Shown here piece by piece: positions 1 through 8,130 of a stretch of 64,000 bases of DNA; the stretch's first letter is position 1, and every line of letters starts with the position of its first letter. Below the pieces are notes generated by a model, which worked only from the letters and a program-made list of their open reading frames with translations, ran no database searches and was not told the DNA's origin. Source of the DNA: Loktanella sp. 3ANDIMAR09 (GTDB taxonomy: Bacteria > Pseudomonadota > Alphaproteobacteria > Rhodobacterales > Rhodobacteraceae). Location: the NCBI RefSeq assembly GCF_001420005.1, contig NZ_LJAK01000010.1, positions 1-64,000 on the forward strand. The letters run 5' to 3'. A program made the translations under genes and the position numbers.

Positions 1-127
1 AGTGACGCATGTGGTGATGACCACGAATGACGGCTGTGCGCAGGGAGCTGACTTTGCAAAGTTTGGCCCGTTTACCGACAGCGGACCTTCGTGCCATGCG
101 TGGCGAATTCGGGCTTTGAGCCCACAC
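1..127. other. Left-edge intergenic segment
   Basis: No supported gene is visible. A short hairpin (GGGCT, loop TTG, AGCCC) at 111-123 lies just past the 3' end of the minus-strand LysE gene. It has no T-run, so it is at best a weak terminator. The segment also holds the 13-mer CGGACCTTCGTGC (82-94), which recurs in inverted orientation at 6221-6233. Confidence 0.5.
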
Positions 128-766
128 CTACTGGGTACGACGCAGCGCAGCGTAGGCGATAGATCCACCTAAACCGACAAAGATTGCACCGAAGGTATAG
201 GAAATCGCGGTTTGAAATCTATGAAACACACGCATGGCGATTTTTGTGGAAAATACTGTTGCCGTGATCGAATGTAGGACCACCGCGAGTAGCCCACAGA
301 TAAAAACGACTAAGGCCAAAAACCAGTTCGACGCCGTGGTCGGTATAAAGGCTGTCATAACTGATCCAAAGAAAAGCGCAGCTTTTGGATTAGTCATGCT
401 GACAACGAACCCTGATGTGAACGATTGCTTGATCGTCCGGTCCGGTGCTTCGGTCAAGCTCATGGCATCATTTTGTTTTCTGGCGGCATTTATAGATTTG
501 AAACCGAGCCAAATGAGATAAGCGGCACCGGCGAGCTTGAGGGCAATCACGGCTCTTGGGAACAGATCAAATAGGATCGCAACTCCTAAAACTGCGAAAA
601 TTGACCAGATCAACGCTCCACATGCCAGACCAAAACCCGTTGCCAAGCCGTGCTTGCGTCCAAGCGTTAACGATGCAGTCATGACCGCAAGCATATTGGG
701 ACCGGGCGTTATCCAAGCGGCAACATTCACAAGAATTATCGTTCCGAGAGAGAGCACAAAACCCAC
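128..766 (-). CDS. LysE/RhtB family amino-acid exporter
   Basis: A 212-residue, very hydrophobic protein with about six predicted membrane segments. It has the family's N-terminal PGPNML motif (residues 21-26) followed by a Gly-rich stretch (GRKHGLATGFG), as in LysE/RhtB exporters of amino acids or homoserine lactones from the cytoplasm. Length matches the family (about 205-215 aa). The substrate cannot be told from sequence. It stands alone at the window edge, transcribed away from the plasmid-type genes, and may belong to a different segment from them. Confidence 0.9.
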   Translation of the reverse strand: MGFVLSLGTIILVNVAAWITPGPNMLAVMTASLTLGRKHGLATGFGLACGALIWSIFAVLGVAILFDLFPRAVIALKLAGAAYLIWLGFKSINAARKQNDAMSLTEAPDRTIKQSFTSGFVVSMTNPKAALFFGSVMTAFIPTTASNWFLALVVFICGLLAVVLHSITATVFSTKIAMRVFHRFQTAISYTFGAIFVGLGGSIAYAALRRTQ

Positions 767-1073
767 AGCGCAAGTCCTTTATGTCACATATTAAACGCCA
801 AATGTGTATTTTGCCAATGGCGGCTTCGTCCGCATCTTTCCCCTTCATAACCCGCGTGGTGAAGGTCAGCTATCGCAAATGCGCACAGAGGGGCATGGGT
901 CCGCTTCGGGCTGGGAGCGGTCGTTGCTTCTGAAAGCCCAATAGCCGCATATCCCGCACACCTGACTTTTGGATTTATTCGGGTCGGGTAGGTTCTGTAT
1001 GGGTCCTTCCGCCAAGCGGAAAAGAAAATGCGGGCTTTGAGAAGGGTGTTTCAACTTCTCAAAGGAGATCCAC
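767..1073. other. Intergenic region, leader of the DUF3768 gene
   Basis: About 300 bases without a convincing gene. Short ORFs here on both strands lack recognisable domains and ribosome binding sites. The right end holds the hairpin leader described separately at 1027-1067. Confidence 0.5.
1027..1067 (+). promoter_or_regulatory. Leader hairpin covering the ribosome binding site
   Basis: A near-palindrome AATGC-GG-GCTTT (1027-1038) runs into a perfect 10-bp stem, CTTTGAGAAG (1035-1044) with CTTCTCAAAG (1055-1064). The Shine-Dalgarno sequence AAAGGAG (1061-1067) of the DUF3768 gene starting at 1074 lies partly inside the right arm, so folding should reduce translation. A very similar layout precedes the large helicase gene at 13852. 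Confidence 0.55.
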
Positions 1074-1463
1074 ATGTCCATGAATGTTCAACCCCAGCCA
1101 GACCTTCCGGATCCGACCGTGATCGCGGCGCAAAACGACGCGTTTCGCAAGCTCGCGTGCCTTGGGGTGCCGCCTGCGCCGCCCATCCAGGGCCGCATGC
1201 ATGTCACCCGCGCGCTTATGGAGGCCGGTGACGGCTTCATGGCCGAGGCGGTGAAGGCAACCGGTGAGTTTGCCACGTTCGAGCCTGAGAATGACCCAGA
1301 AGGCTGGCATGATTTCGGGGCGGTCGAGATCCGGGGCGAGACCGTGTTCTGGAAAATCGATCTCTATGAGGCGGATTCGGACTTCCGCTATGGGGCGGAG
1401 ACCCCAGACAATCCCGCCACCACCGTCCGCGTGCTCACCATCATGCTGGCGCGCGACTGGTAG
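1074..1463 (+). CDS. DUF3768 domain protein
   Basis: A 129-residue soluble protein whose sequence fits the DUF3768 family: an N-terminal helical segment (IAAQNDAFRK) and a C-terminal WHDFGAVEI...FWKIDLYE core. DUF3768 proteins are found mainly on alphaproteobacterial plasmids and conjugative elements next to ParB-like and strawberry-notch genes, as here. The function is unknown. The start at 1074 has a good AAAGGAG site seven bases upstream, embedded in a hairpin. A strong terminator follows at 1500-1537, so this is a single-gene unit. Confidence 0.85.
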   Translation: MSMNVQPQPDLPDPTVIAAQNDAFRKLACLGVPPAPPIQGRMHVTRALMEAGDGFMAEAVKATGEFATFEPENDPEGWHDFGAVEIRGETVFWKIDLYEADSDFRYGAETPDNPATTVRVLTIMLARDW

Positions 1464-1499
1464 GGCAGGGGACACCCCCTCCTGAAACCCCAGGCGATG

Positions 1500-1537
1500 A
1501 AGGCCCACTGACCCCTCAAAGGGAAAGTGGGCCTTTT
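1500..1537 (+). terminator. Rho-independent terminator
   Basis: Stem AAGGCCCACT (1500-1509) pairs with the AGTGGGCC arm (1526-1533) and is followed directly by TTTT (1534-1537). It sits 37 bases after the stop of the DUF3768 gene and before the ParB-like gene. Confidence 0.75.
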
Positions 1538-1618
1538 GTCGTGGTGATCCCTGAAGCCGGGGATTGGTCACGCGCGTGAGCGCGCGGGCCACACCTCACC
1601 CTCCTGGAAGGATATCCC

Positions 1619-3601
1619 ATGACCACAAGCTTTGCTCCCCTTACCGTCGCTATCGGCGATCTCGTCCCGCATCCCGCCAATGTGCGCAGCAACTCTCCGG
1701 AAACTTATGACCCCGAGAACATCGCGCATCTGAAGGCCAGCATCGCCGTTCTGGGTCTCCTGCAGCCGCTCCTGGTCCAGAAGCTTGACGGCAAATATGC
1801 TGTCCTCGCCGGCGGACGGCGCCATGCAGCCCTGAAGGAGCTGATCGCCGACAAGGCCACCAAGGGGTTCACCGCGAAAACCAAGATCGACTGCCGCCTC
1901 GTGCCGGAAGACTGCGACGTCACCACGGCGCTGTCGCTCGCCGAGAACATCACCCAAGCACCGATGAATGCCATCGACGAGTTCGAGGCCTTCGCCCGGA
2001 TGATGGAGGTCGACGGCCAGACGCCCGAGACGATCGCAAAGACCTTCGGCACCACGGTGGCGGCCGTGAAAGGCCGGTTGCGCTATGGCCTGATCCACCC
2101 CGACATCCGCGCCGCGGCCCGGGGCAAGGTGATCACGCTCGACACGATGAAGGCCTTCGCCGAGCACCCGAGCCAGGAGGTGCAGCGCGAGGTCTTCGAG
2201 GCGCTCACGAAAGACGGCGGCTATTTGCAGGCCTACACGGTCCGTCAGGCCCTCAAATCCCGCGGTGTGCAGGTCAGTGACGATATCGGAGCTTTCGTGC
2301 GCGCGGACTATGAAGCGCGCGGCGGTGCCGTCGCTGCTGACCTTCTGGAAGAGCATTCCGTGCTCGAGGATGCGGCGCTGGTCGAGACCATCCTGCTCGA
2401 GAAGCTCGGTGCTGCTGCCGAAGAGGCCCGTATGAGGCTGGGATTTGCCTGGGCCGATGCGATGGTGCGCTATGATTACGCGACCATGGCCGACTACGGC
2501 CGCGTCTATCCCGGCCCGATCGAGCCGGATGAGGCTGCCCAGAAGCGCATTGATGAGATTACCGCCGAGCTTGAGAAATTGCAGCTCGAGATGGAGAATG
2601 AGGGGCTCGAGGACGGTGCCTACAATGCCCTTTACGACCGCGTCGACGCTCTGGAAGAGGAAGCCCGCGACCTGCAGGAGGCCTACAGCACCGAGGACCT
2701 CGCGCGGTCCGGGGTGATCGCGTCGTGGCAGGGTGGGCAGATCACGCTCCATGTTGGCCTCGTCCGCCCCGAGGACACCGTCAAAGAGGAGGGCGCACGC
2801 GGCTCCTCAAGTAACCCGACGGGGGAGGAGGCACCGGACGCCGGCGAAATCACCTACCCGGCCTCACTGGCTGAGGACCTCAAGACCGAGCGAGCCATGG
2901 CGCTTGGGGCCGCGATGGCGCTGCATCCGGAAGCCACGCTCGATCTGACGCTCTTCAAGCTGGTGAGCGACGTTCTGGCCAGCGGCATGAGTGTCACGCA
3001 GGCGATCAAGATCGATGCCCGCAAGGAATACCGCAGCCATGCCAAGATGGACGAGATCGACGAGACCTCGCTTGAGCAGGTGGCGGCGGCGCATGATGCG
3101 CTTGATCTGTCCTGGCTCGATGACAGCCGCGCGCCCGCCGATCAGTTTGCGGCGTTTCGCGCGCTGAAGGCCGGCGAGAAGGCCAAGCTCGTCGCCTATG
3201 CCACGGCCAGCACCACGCAGTCCTGCTTCGCGCGGGACCGATCGCGCGACAGACTGATGCATGCGTTCGAGATCGAGATCATGCCCGATATCCGCGCCCA
3301 CTGGATACCGAATGCGGCGCTCTTCAACCGCTTCAAGAAGGCCTGGCTCCTGAAGATCCTCGGCGAGGATCTGGGTCTCGCCCAGGAGGCGGTGACGCTG
3401 GCCTCGTCGAGCAAGAAGGAAATCGTCGCCTTCTGCGACAAGCTCTTTGCAGAGCCCTTCGCCACGCTCACGGACGCGCAGCGCGCTGCCGTGGCCGCCT
3501 GGTGCCCGCCGATGATGCAGACCGCCGGTATCGCCTTTGATGAGGCGGAGCCAACTTCGGAAACCCCGGAACCTGACGGCGAGGTCGCGCAAGCGGCCTG
3601 A
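1619..3601 (+). CDS. ParB/RepB/Spo0J-type partition-like protein
   Basis: A 660-residue protein. The N-terminal ParB nucleotide-binding fold has the GGRRHA box (residues 65-70) and SLAEN (106-110), followed by a helix-turn-helix at about 136-156. A Glu-rich coiled coil (about 310-355) and a long C-terminal region of unknown fold follow. Classic ParB proteins are about 300 aa, so this is the long plasmid variant seen next to DUF3768 and DUF6927-type genes. No ParA lies in the window, so a role in segregation is uncertain; transcriptional or transfer roles are possible. Start ATG 1619 has GGAAGGA upstream. A perfect hairpin follows the stop. Confidence 0.85.
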   Translation: MTTSFAPLTVAIGDLVPHPANVRSNSPETYDPENIAHLKASIAVLGLLQPLLVQKLDGKYAVLAGGRRHAALKELIADKATKGFTAKTKIDCRLVPEDCDVTTALSLAENITQAPMNAIDEFEAFARMMEVDGQTPETIAKTFGTTVAAVKGRLRYGLIHPDIRAAARGKVITLDTMKAFAEHPSQEVQREVFEALTKDGGYLQAYTVRQALKSRGVQVSDDIGAFVRADYEARGGAVAADLLEEHSVLEDAALVETILLEKLGAAAEEARMRLGFAWADAMVRYDYATMADYGRVYPGPIEPDEAAQKRIDEITAELEKLQLEMENEGLEDGAYNALYDRVDALEEEARDLQEAYSTEDLARSGVIASWQGGQITLHVGLVRPEDTVKEEGARGSSSNPTGEEAPDAGEITYPASLAEDLKTERAMALGAAMALHPEATLDLTLFKLVSDVLASGMSVTQAIKIDARKEYRSHAKMDEIDETSLEQVAAAHDALDLSWLDDSRAPADQFAAFRALKAGEKAKLVAYATASTTQSCFARDRSRDRLMHAFEIEIMPDIRAHWIPNAALFNRFKKAWLLKILGEDLGLAQEAVTLASSSKKEIVAFCDKLFAEPFATLTDAQRAAVAAWCPPMMQTAGIAFDEAEPTSETPEPDGEVAQAA

Positions 3602-3610
3602 GTCCTCACG

Positions 3611-3642
3611 CGACCCGCGCGAGGCATTCCCCGCGCGGGTCG
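3611..3642 (+). terminator. Strong hairpin after the ParB-like gene
   Basis: Perfect 11-bp inverted repeat CGACCCGCGCG (3611-3621) and CGCGCGGGTCG (3632-3642), ten bases after the stop codon. There is no T-run, so it may stabilise the mRNA end or act as a Rho-assisted terminator. Confidence 0.5.
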
Positions 3643-3673
3643 ACCCTCCCACACCCAACCGAAAGACATCCTC

Positions 3674-4366
3674 ATGGCTATTCTCAAGTTCTCTGCGTCC
3701 GCTGTTGCGGCACAGATCGCCCATGCGCGCGCCTGCAAAACCTTCCTGCCCAACTGGAACGGGCCCGTGGACAGGCCCGCCCTGATCCTGATCGTCGGCA
3801 ATGGTGTGCATCTGCGCTCAAACGGCATCGATGGCACGACCACCCGAATCGTCACCACCGAACAGGCCGATCCCTCTTTCGCCTTCGCCGACGGCATGAA
3901 CCCGTTTCGGGACACCGACTGGATGGCGCAGCGCCGCATGGCGTTTCGCGATCTGACCGGCCAGTTCTACACCGACATCCTGGATGACGTGCAGGTGCTC
4001 ATCGACCGGGGGCGGGGGGCCATCCGGCTGGCCACCGATGGCCACGGCATCCGCGTCTTCGTGCGCCGGGCCTCGGACTATCTCATCGGCGGGACCTACG
4101 AGGTGCCCTCGGGCCTCGGCGGCACCTTCCGGGTCATCCTCAAGGATGCCTGCGACACCTTCGCGATCGTGCAGAACTGCGGCAATTCGGCGTTTTGGGA
4201 ATTCGAAGAAGATGATGCAGCGCCAATGTCCCGAGAGCGCGAAGCGCGGCAGGGTATTGGTGCTTCAACTCATTCCCATAAACGCTGCGAGGATTTCGAC
4301 GCCATGCAGCCCTACCGCGTGCCGCTCGATGCGCTGATGGAGATCGACGATCGGAGGGCGGCATAG
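3674..4366 (+). CDS. Conserved plasmid protein of unknown function
   Basis: A 230-residue soluble protein without a recognised catalytic motif. Residues about 35-170 look well ordered. The tail (about 180-215) is charged and less regular before a hydrophilic C-terminus. The gene overlaps the next one (stop TAG and start GTG share a base at 4366), so the two are translationally coupled. Its position between a ParB-like gene and a DUF6927-type gene suggests a plasmid-maintenance accessory role. I do not recognise a function. Confidence 0.7.
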   Translation: MAILKFSASAVAAQIAHARACKTFLPNWNGPVDRPALILIVGNGVHLRSNGIDGTTTRIVTTEQADPSFAFADGMNPFRDTDWMAQRRMAFRDLTGQFYTDILDDVQVLIDRGRGAIRLATDGHGIRVFVRRASDYLIGGTYEVPSGLGGTFRVILKDACDTFAIVQNCGNSAFWEFEEDDAAPMSREREARQGIGASTHSHKRCEDFDAMQPYRVPLDALMEIDDRRAA

Positions 4367-5019
4367 TGGGATGGCTTTTCTACACCAACCGCCGTATCAA
4401 ATCCTACGCGGATGAGAAGGCGGAAATTACACGGCTCTGCACCTTCGAGGGCGACACGCGCAAAACTGAACTGGTCAAGGCCTGCAAGGTCGCCTCCACC
4501 TGGTATGCGGCGGCAAGGGTCACCAATCTCGACGGCACCGCTGTCGAAGACGCGACCTATATGACCGATGCGGATGGCTCCATCACGTTCGGGGCTGTCT
4601 TCCTCACCCGATACGATGACGGCTGCTGGGGCTACAAGGACATGGAGGAAAGTGCTGGCCCGAACGAGTCTCGTGCTCCCATTGGGCTGATCGAGCTTCT
4701 CTCCGACCTGAAAGACCCGGACAGCTACGCCCAGGACTGGCGCCAGCGCTGCCGGGATTGGGCAGCGATCCCGGACTACGAGGAAGGCGACAAGATCAGG
4801 CTCGCCACGCCCGTGACGCTCACCGATGGCAGTACATGCCAGATCGTCACCGCGACGCACTACAAGCGGGGGCGGCAAAAACGCCGCTGCTACCGCATCG
4901 AGGAAACCGGTGGGCTCGTACGCCTGTCGAAGGCCTCGCTTGCGGGCTCGGAGCTGCTCAGTTCCGCAAAAGGTGCTGCAAGCCCGGTGCTGGCGGAGTA
5001 TCTCGCGGGGCGACATTAG
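4366..5019 (+). CDS. DUF6927-like plasmid protein
   Basis: A 217-residue protein starting with GTG (4366) that overlaps the preceding stop. It begins MGWLFYTNRRIKSYADEK and contains a central acidic segment (YDDGCWGYKDMEES) seen in plasmid-encoded proteins that I recall as DUF6927. There is no signal peptide or membrane segment. It is coupled to the upstream gene, and both probably come from one transcript. The function is unknown, and the family name rests on memory of similar sequences, not on a search. Confidence 0.65.
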   Translation: MGWLFYTNRRIKSYADEKAEITRLCTFEGDTRKTELVKACKVASTWYAAARVTNLDGTAVEDATYMTDADGSITFGAVFLTRYDDGCWGYKDMEESAGPNESRAPIGLIELLSDLKDPDSYAQDWRQRCRDWAAIPDYEEGDKIRLATPVTLTDGSTCQIVTATHYKRGRQKRRCYRIEETGGLVRLSKASLAGSELLSSAKGAASPVLAEYLAGRH

Positions 5020-5145
5020 GTCCTGCGCCGGACGGTTCATCGGCCTGCCCGGCGACAGCAGATCCTGCGGCTTATCTTGACATGGCAATGCGAATGCATT
5101 ACCTATCGCAGGCAGCAAAGCCCCCCATTCTTTCAGGAGACTGCC

Positions 5146-5472
5146 ATGACAGCGCTCGCACAAGACGTCTCGAAACTCACGGATCGGTATCAGACGACCG
5201 TGCCGGCGGGTGTGCGAAAACAGCTCAAGCTGGGCAAGGGCGACCAGATTCGTTACTGCACCGAGCCGAGTGGCAGGGTCTATATCGAGCCCGTGCGCAG
5301 CGACGAGGAAGATCCTGTGCTCGGCGCCTTTCTCGATTTTGTCGAGGCCGATATCAAGGCGCATCCGGACCGCATTCGGGCGTTCGATGGGGCTTTGCAT
5401 GACCATCTTGCAGCACTGGTCGGAGACGTTGATGTCGATCTCGATGCGCCGCTATCGCTCGAGGATGAATGA
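5146..5472 (+). CDS. prlF: PrlF-type antitoxin
   Basis: A 108-residue protein with an N-terminal AbrB/SpoVT-like swapped-hairpin domain (KLTDRYQTTVPAGVRKQL...GDQIRY), typical of PrlF/SohA antitoxins. It should bind and neutralise the YhaV RNase encoded next and repress the operon. I chose ATG 5146 over the earlier in-frame codon at 5077 because AGGAGA lies at 5135-5140 and the domain starts right after. The stop overlaps the YhaV start as ATGA. Confidence 0.85.
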   Translation: MTALAQDVSKLTDRYQTTVPAGVRKQLKLGKGDQIRYCTEPSGRVYIEPVRSDEEDPVLGAFLDFVEADIKAHPDRIRAFDGALHDHLAALVGDVDVDLDAPLSLEDE

Positions 5473-5987
5473 GCGGCGATAGCGTGCCCGCCCAAGCGCC
5501 CCTTGTCGTAAACGGATGGTCGATTTATGCGCATCCGCTCTTTCTGGAACAGCTCGAAGGGCTGATTGAAGAGGTCGAGGCGCGTAAGGCACGCGATCCT
5601 AAGACCTGGCGCAAGAAGAATTCCACGAAACGGCTGGCCGCCATCTTCAAGCTGGTCACCGAGGCCATACCGGCAGATCCGGGTGCCGCCGCCTTCCGGC
5701 AAGGCGGCACACTCGGCGATCACCGCAAGCACTGGTTCCGGGCGAAATTCTTCCAGCAGTATCGGTTGTTCTACCGGTTCAACAGCGATGCGAAGGTCAT
5801 CGTGGTGGCTTGGGTGAACGACGACAAGACTCTGCGCGCCTATGGCAGTAAGACGGATGCCTATGCGACGTTCAAAGGGATGCTGGAAGATGGCAACCCA
5901 CCTGACAATTTCGACGCGCTCTTGAAAGAAGCAGTGGCGGCGGACAAGCGGTTCGAGACGTCCCTTGAAGCGGCGCCTGATCGGTAA
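5469..5987 (+). CDS. yhaV: YhaV-type toxin (ribonuclease)
   Basis: A 172-residue protein matching the YhaV family of RelE-superfamily endoribonucleases: NGWSIYAHPLFLEQL near the N-terminus, then KNSTKRLAAI, then the conserved core DHRKHWFRAKFFQQYRLF and VVAWVNDDKTLRAYGSKTDA. It is slightly longer than E. coli YhaV (154 aa), mainly at the C-terminus. Start ATG 5469 overlaps the antitoxin stop (ATGA), the usual coupling in this operon type. Its likely role is plasmid maintenance or stress-induced growth arrest. Confidence 0.9.
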   Translation: MSGDSVPAQAPLVVNGWSIYAHPLFLEQLEGLIEEVEARKARDPKTWRKKNSTKRLAAIFKLVTEAIPADPGAAAFRQGGTLGDHRKHWFRAKFFQQYRLFYRFNSDAKVIVVAWVNDDKTLRAYGSKTDAYATFKGMLEDGNPPDNFDALLKEAVAADKRFETSLEAAPDR

Positions 5988-6256
5988 GTGGGGTCGAATT
6001 CCGGAGGGGGCAGAATCCCCCGCTAAGGCTGCCAGTAAGGGGCTCGTTCTGCGATATTATCTCCCGTCACCCTTGAGCCGAGTGAAAGAGGCGACATTGG
6101 TGTGTCATATGGCTGGTACGATGAAATTCTCAGAAGTCCCTCCCTATCCGTACACCTGCCGTTCGCTGCATCGTGTACGAACTGGTAAGATGCGGACTTT
6201 CCGGGCTTTCGCTGCGCGATGCACGAAGGTCCGTTGTTCCCTTTTTTCAGGGTGGA
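5988..6256. other. Intergenic region between the TA pair and merR
   Basis: About 270 bases without a supported gene. It contains an imperfect inverted repeat (GCGGACTTT near 6192 against AAGGTCCG ending at 6233) and the 13-mer GCACGAAGGTCCG (6221-6233), which matches 82-94 in inverted orientation. A ribosome-binding site or domain is absent from the ORFs crossing it. Confidence 0.4.
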
Positions 6257-6670
6257 CTAACCTTCGAGAAGTGCGTCAATCACCGCACATTCTGGTGCGG
6301 CGTCGCCTGTACATCGAGCGACGGTTTCCGACAGGACACGTTCGATCCGCGTGAGATCGGCTATTTTCGCCTGCACATCTTCAAGATGCGTCTCAGCAAC
6401 GGTCTGGACCTGAGCGCAGGTTTGAGACCGGTCATCGACCAACCCGAGCAGCCCGCGAATTTCTTCCAGGGAGAAACCGAGATCGCGGGACCGCATGACG
6501 AACTTCAACCGTTTGACATGAATATCATCATAGCTTCGATACCCTTTTGCGGTGCGCGGTGGGTCGGGCATGATACCGACCGTCTCGTAGTAGCGGATGG
6601 TTTCGAGATTGCAGCCCGTGGCCCGTGCTAGATCGACCCGCCGGAGTGCTTTCACGCTTCTGTTATCCAT
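6257..6670 (-). CDS. merR: MerR mercury-responsive regulator
   Basis: A 137-residue MerR-family regulator with an N-terminal winged helix (DLARATGCNLETIRYYE) and a dimerisation helix. It has three cysteines, C85, C120 and C128, placed like the Hg(II)-binding C82/C117/C126 of Tn501 MerR, so it is a mercury sensor rather than a copper or zinc type. It is divergent from merT. The 19-bp-spaced promoter between them carries a perfect dyad, matching MerR's mechanism of untwisting an over-long promoter spacer when Hg(II) is bound. Confidence 0.95.
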   Translation of the reverse strand: MDNRSVKALRRVDLARATGCNLETIRYYETVGIMPDPPRTAKGYRSYDDIHVKRLKFVMRSRDLGFSLEEIRGLLGLVDDRSQTCAQVQTVAETHLEDVQAKIADLTRIERVLSETVARCTGDAAPECAVIDALLEG

Positions 6671-6686
6671 TATCCGCAGAAATCCC

Positions 6687-6717
6687 TTGAGCCTGTATCA
6701 ACTACAGACCGTAGAAC
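6687..6717 (+). promoter_or_regulatory. mer operator-promoter
   Basis: A -35 element TTGAGC (6687-6692) and a -10 element TAGAAC (6712-6717) are separated by 19 bp, the hallmark of MerR-activated promoters. The spacer contains the dyad CTGTA (6693-6697), TCAAC, TACAG (6703-6707). It drives the mer operon and lies 17 bases from the merR start codon, so it should also allow autoregulation. Confidence 0.85.
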
Positions 6718-6746
6718 GATGGAAAGAACAGAACAAGGGCGATTCG

Positions 6747-7154
6747 ATGGAGCAAAGTATTTCAGACCATAAATCCGGCCACGTGCGTCAGGTTGGCGAT
6801 GACACCGCGAAAGGCTGGGGTGCGACCGGCTTCGGCGTTCTCGGTGCGTTGGCGATGACCTCGTGCTGTATTCTGCCGCTTGTGCTGGTGAGTTTCGGCG
6901 TGACTGGCGTCTTCATCGCGCAGCTCGGGGCGTTCTATGCCTACAAATGGTACACTTTCGCGCTAAGTGCCGCGTTTCTCGGATACGGGTTCTACAAGGC
7001 ATACAAGCCGGTGAATACGGACGCCTGCGCCGATGGCACCTGTGCCCGGCCAATCAACCGGACTGTGATGCGGGTGACACTTTGGGCCGCCGCCGCAATC
7101 GTCGCGGTAGCGATGGCCTTTCCCTACATCACGCCCTTCATTCTGAAATTCTAA
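6747..7154 (+). CDS. merT: MerT mercuric ion transporter
   Basis: A 135-residue inner-membrane protein with three predicted membrane segments. A Cys pair, C40-C41 (SCCILP), lies in the first segment and a second pair, C94 and C99 (ACADGTC), on the loop after the second, as in MerT. It takes Hg(II) from periplasmic MerP and passes it inward to MerA. I chose ATG 6747 because the longer upstream reading would run through the mer promoter. It is the first gene of the operon. Confidence 0.95.
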   Translation: MEQSISDHKSGHVRQVGDDTAKGWGATGFGVLGALAMTSCCILPLVLVSFGVTGVFIAQLGAFYAYKWYTFALSAAFLGYGFYKAYKPVNTDACADGTCARPINRTVMRVTLWAAAAIVAVAMAFPYITPFILKF

Positions 7155-7169
7155 ACAAGGAACAAAATC

Positions 7170-7475
7170 ATGAAACACGTACTGTTATCGTCAACGCTGG
7201 CCATTGCTGCGTTTGCCCCAGCGGCTTTTGCCGAAGAGCGCACCGTCGAGATTGCAGTCGGCGAACTGACCTGCCCCTCCTGTTCGTTCATCGTTGCCAG
7301 TTCGATGCGCGGCGTTCCATCGGTCCAGATCGACGACTTCGTTGACGGTCCCGAGTATGGACAGGGCGTTTACAGTGTCACCTTCGATGATGCCGAGACC
7401 AGCGTGGACAGCATCATCGATGCAGTGGCGGCAAATGGCTACCCCGCCCAGGCTCTGCCGGACACGGCGTCCTAA
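7170..7475 (+). CDS. merP: MerP periplasmic mercury-binding protein
   Basis: A 101-residue protein with a signal peptide (cleavage near AFA-EE, residue 21) and a heavy-metal-associated domain. The binding motif is GELTCPSC (C35 and C38), the MerP form of GMTCxxC. It scavenges Hg(II) in the periplasm and hands it to MerT. It starts 15 bases after merT with AAGGAACA upstream. Confidence 0.95.
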   Translation: MKHVLLSSTLAIAAFAPAAFAEERTVEIAVGELTCPSCSFIVASSMRGVPSVQIDDFVDGPEYGQGVYSVTFDDAETSVDSIIDAVAANGYPAQALPDTAS

Positions 7476-7492
7476 CCACGGGGAAATTTGCA

Positions 7493-7747
7493 ATGCGTGA
7501 CAACCTTATGGGCGGGCTACTGGGTTTCGGAGTTGCGACTCCGGTCGTGATCGTGTGCTGCGGTGGCGGCACAGCTCTGCTTGCTGCGGCGTTCGGCGGC
7601 CTCGCAGCGTGGATGTCGGGGCTTGGCTGGATAGCCGTCGCACTGGTTGTGGCGCTCGCCTTCCTTGTCGTTCGTGAATTCCGGCGGTCCGCCAATGGCC
7701 GCACCTCGATTTCCAATCATTCTCCAGAAAGAAAGAGCGCTACTTGA
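7493..7747 (+). CDS. Small membrane protein with a Cys-Cys pair
   Basis: An 84-residue protein with two predicted membrane helices. An adjacent Cys pair, C22-C23, is followed by a Gly run (VCCGGGTALL), and the tail is hydrophilic. Placement between merP and the merF-like gene and the vicinal cysteines in a membrane helix suggest an extra Hg(II) uptake component. It is not an obvious MerC, MerE or MerF by length and motif order. Its stop overlaps the TTG start of the next gene. The role is inferred from context. Confidence 0.75.
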   Translation: MRDNLMGGLLGFGVATPVVIVCCGGGTALLAAAFGGLAAWMSGLGWIAVALVVALAFLVVREFRRSANGRTSISNHSPERKSAT

Positions 7748-8130
7748 CCCAGAACATTGAGAACCCCGACCGCTTGCTAAAATGGGGGCTGGGTGGCGCA
7801 CTCTTTGCGGCCCTGTGCTGCTTCACACCCCTCCTGGTCGTCGTTGTGGCCGGTGTCGGCCTGTCGGCTTTGACCGGTTGGCTCGACTACGCGCTGTTCC
7901 CACTTTTGTTCTTTTGCCTTGCCGTCGTGGCGCAAGCGCTCTGGCTGCGCGCCGGGCGCGTGGGGCCGAACCCGAAACTCTGGGCGACGGCGATTGCCGC
8001 TGCTCTGTCGATCCTCATCATCTGGATCGAGTTCCGTTTCGCGCTGCGCATTACGGTCGGCGCTTTCGTGGCTGTCGGCGTCTACGCTTTCTACCTCAAT
8101 AAAATGAAATCCAAGGAAGCGACACAATGA
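7744..8130 (+). CDS. merF: MerF-like mercury transporter, extended form
   Basis: A 128-residue membrane protein starting with TTG (7744), overlapping the previous stop. The N-terminal half matches MerF (ALCCFTPLLV with C25-C26, then GLSALTGWLDYALFP). MerF is about 81 aa; here a third and fourth hydrophobic segment replace the normal C-terminal tail, and the second Cys pair of MerF is absent. It probably moves Hg(II) inward alongside MerT. The extended architecture makes the exact name slightly uncertain. Confidence 0.85.
   Translation: MTQNIENPDRLLKWGLGGALFAALCCFTPLLVVVVAGVGLSALTGWLDYALFPLLFFCLAVVAQALWLRAGRVGPNPKLWATAIAAALSILIIWIEFRFALRITVGAFVAVGVYAFYLNKMKSKEATQ

Noticed and set aside
866-1081. 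71-residue minus-strand ORF
   Set aside because: No recognisable motif and overlaps the start and leader of the DUF3768 gene.
1568-2752. 394-residue minus-strand ORF opposite the ParB-like gene
   Set aside because: It runs antisense to a clear ParB-domain gene, shows no domain, and has the skewed composition of a shadow frame in GC-rich coding DNA.
5965-6354. 129-residue ORF between yhaV and merR
   Set aside because: It overlaps the end of yhaV and runs into merR antisense; no motif or ribosome binding site.
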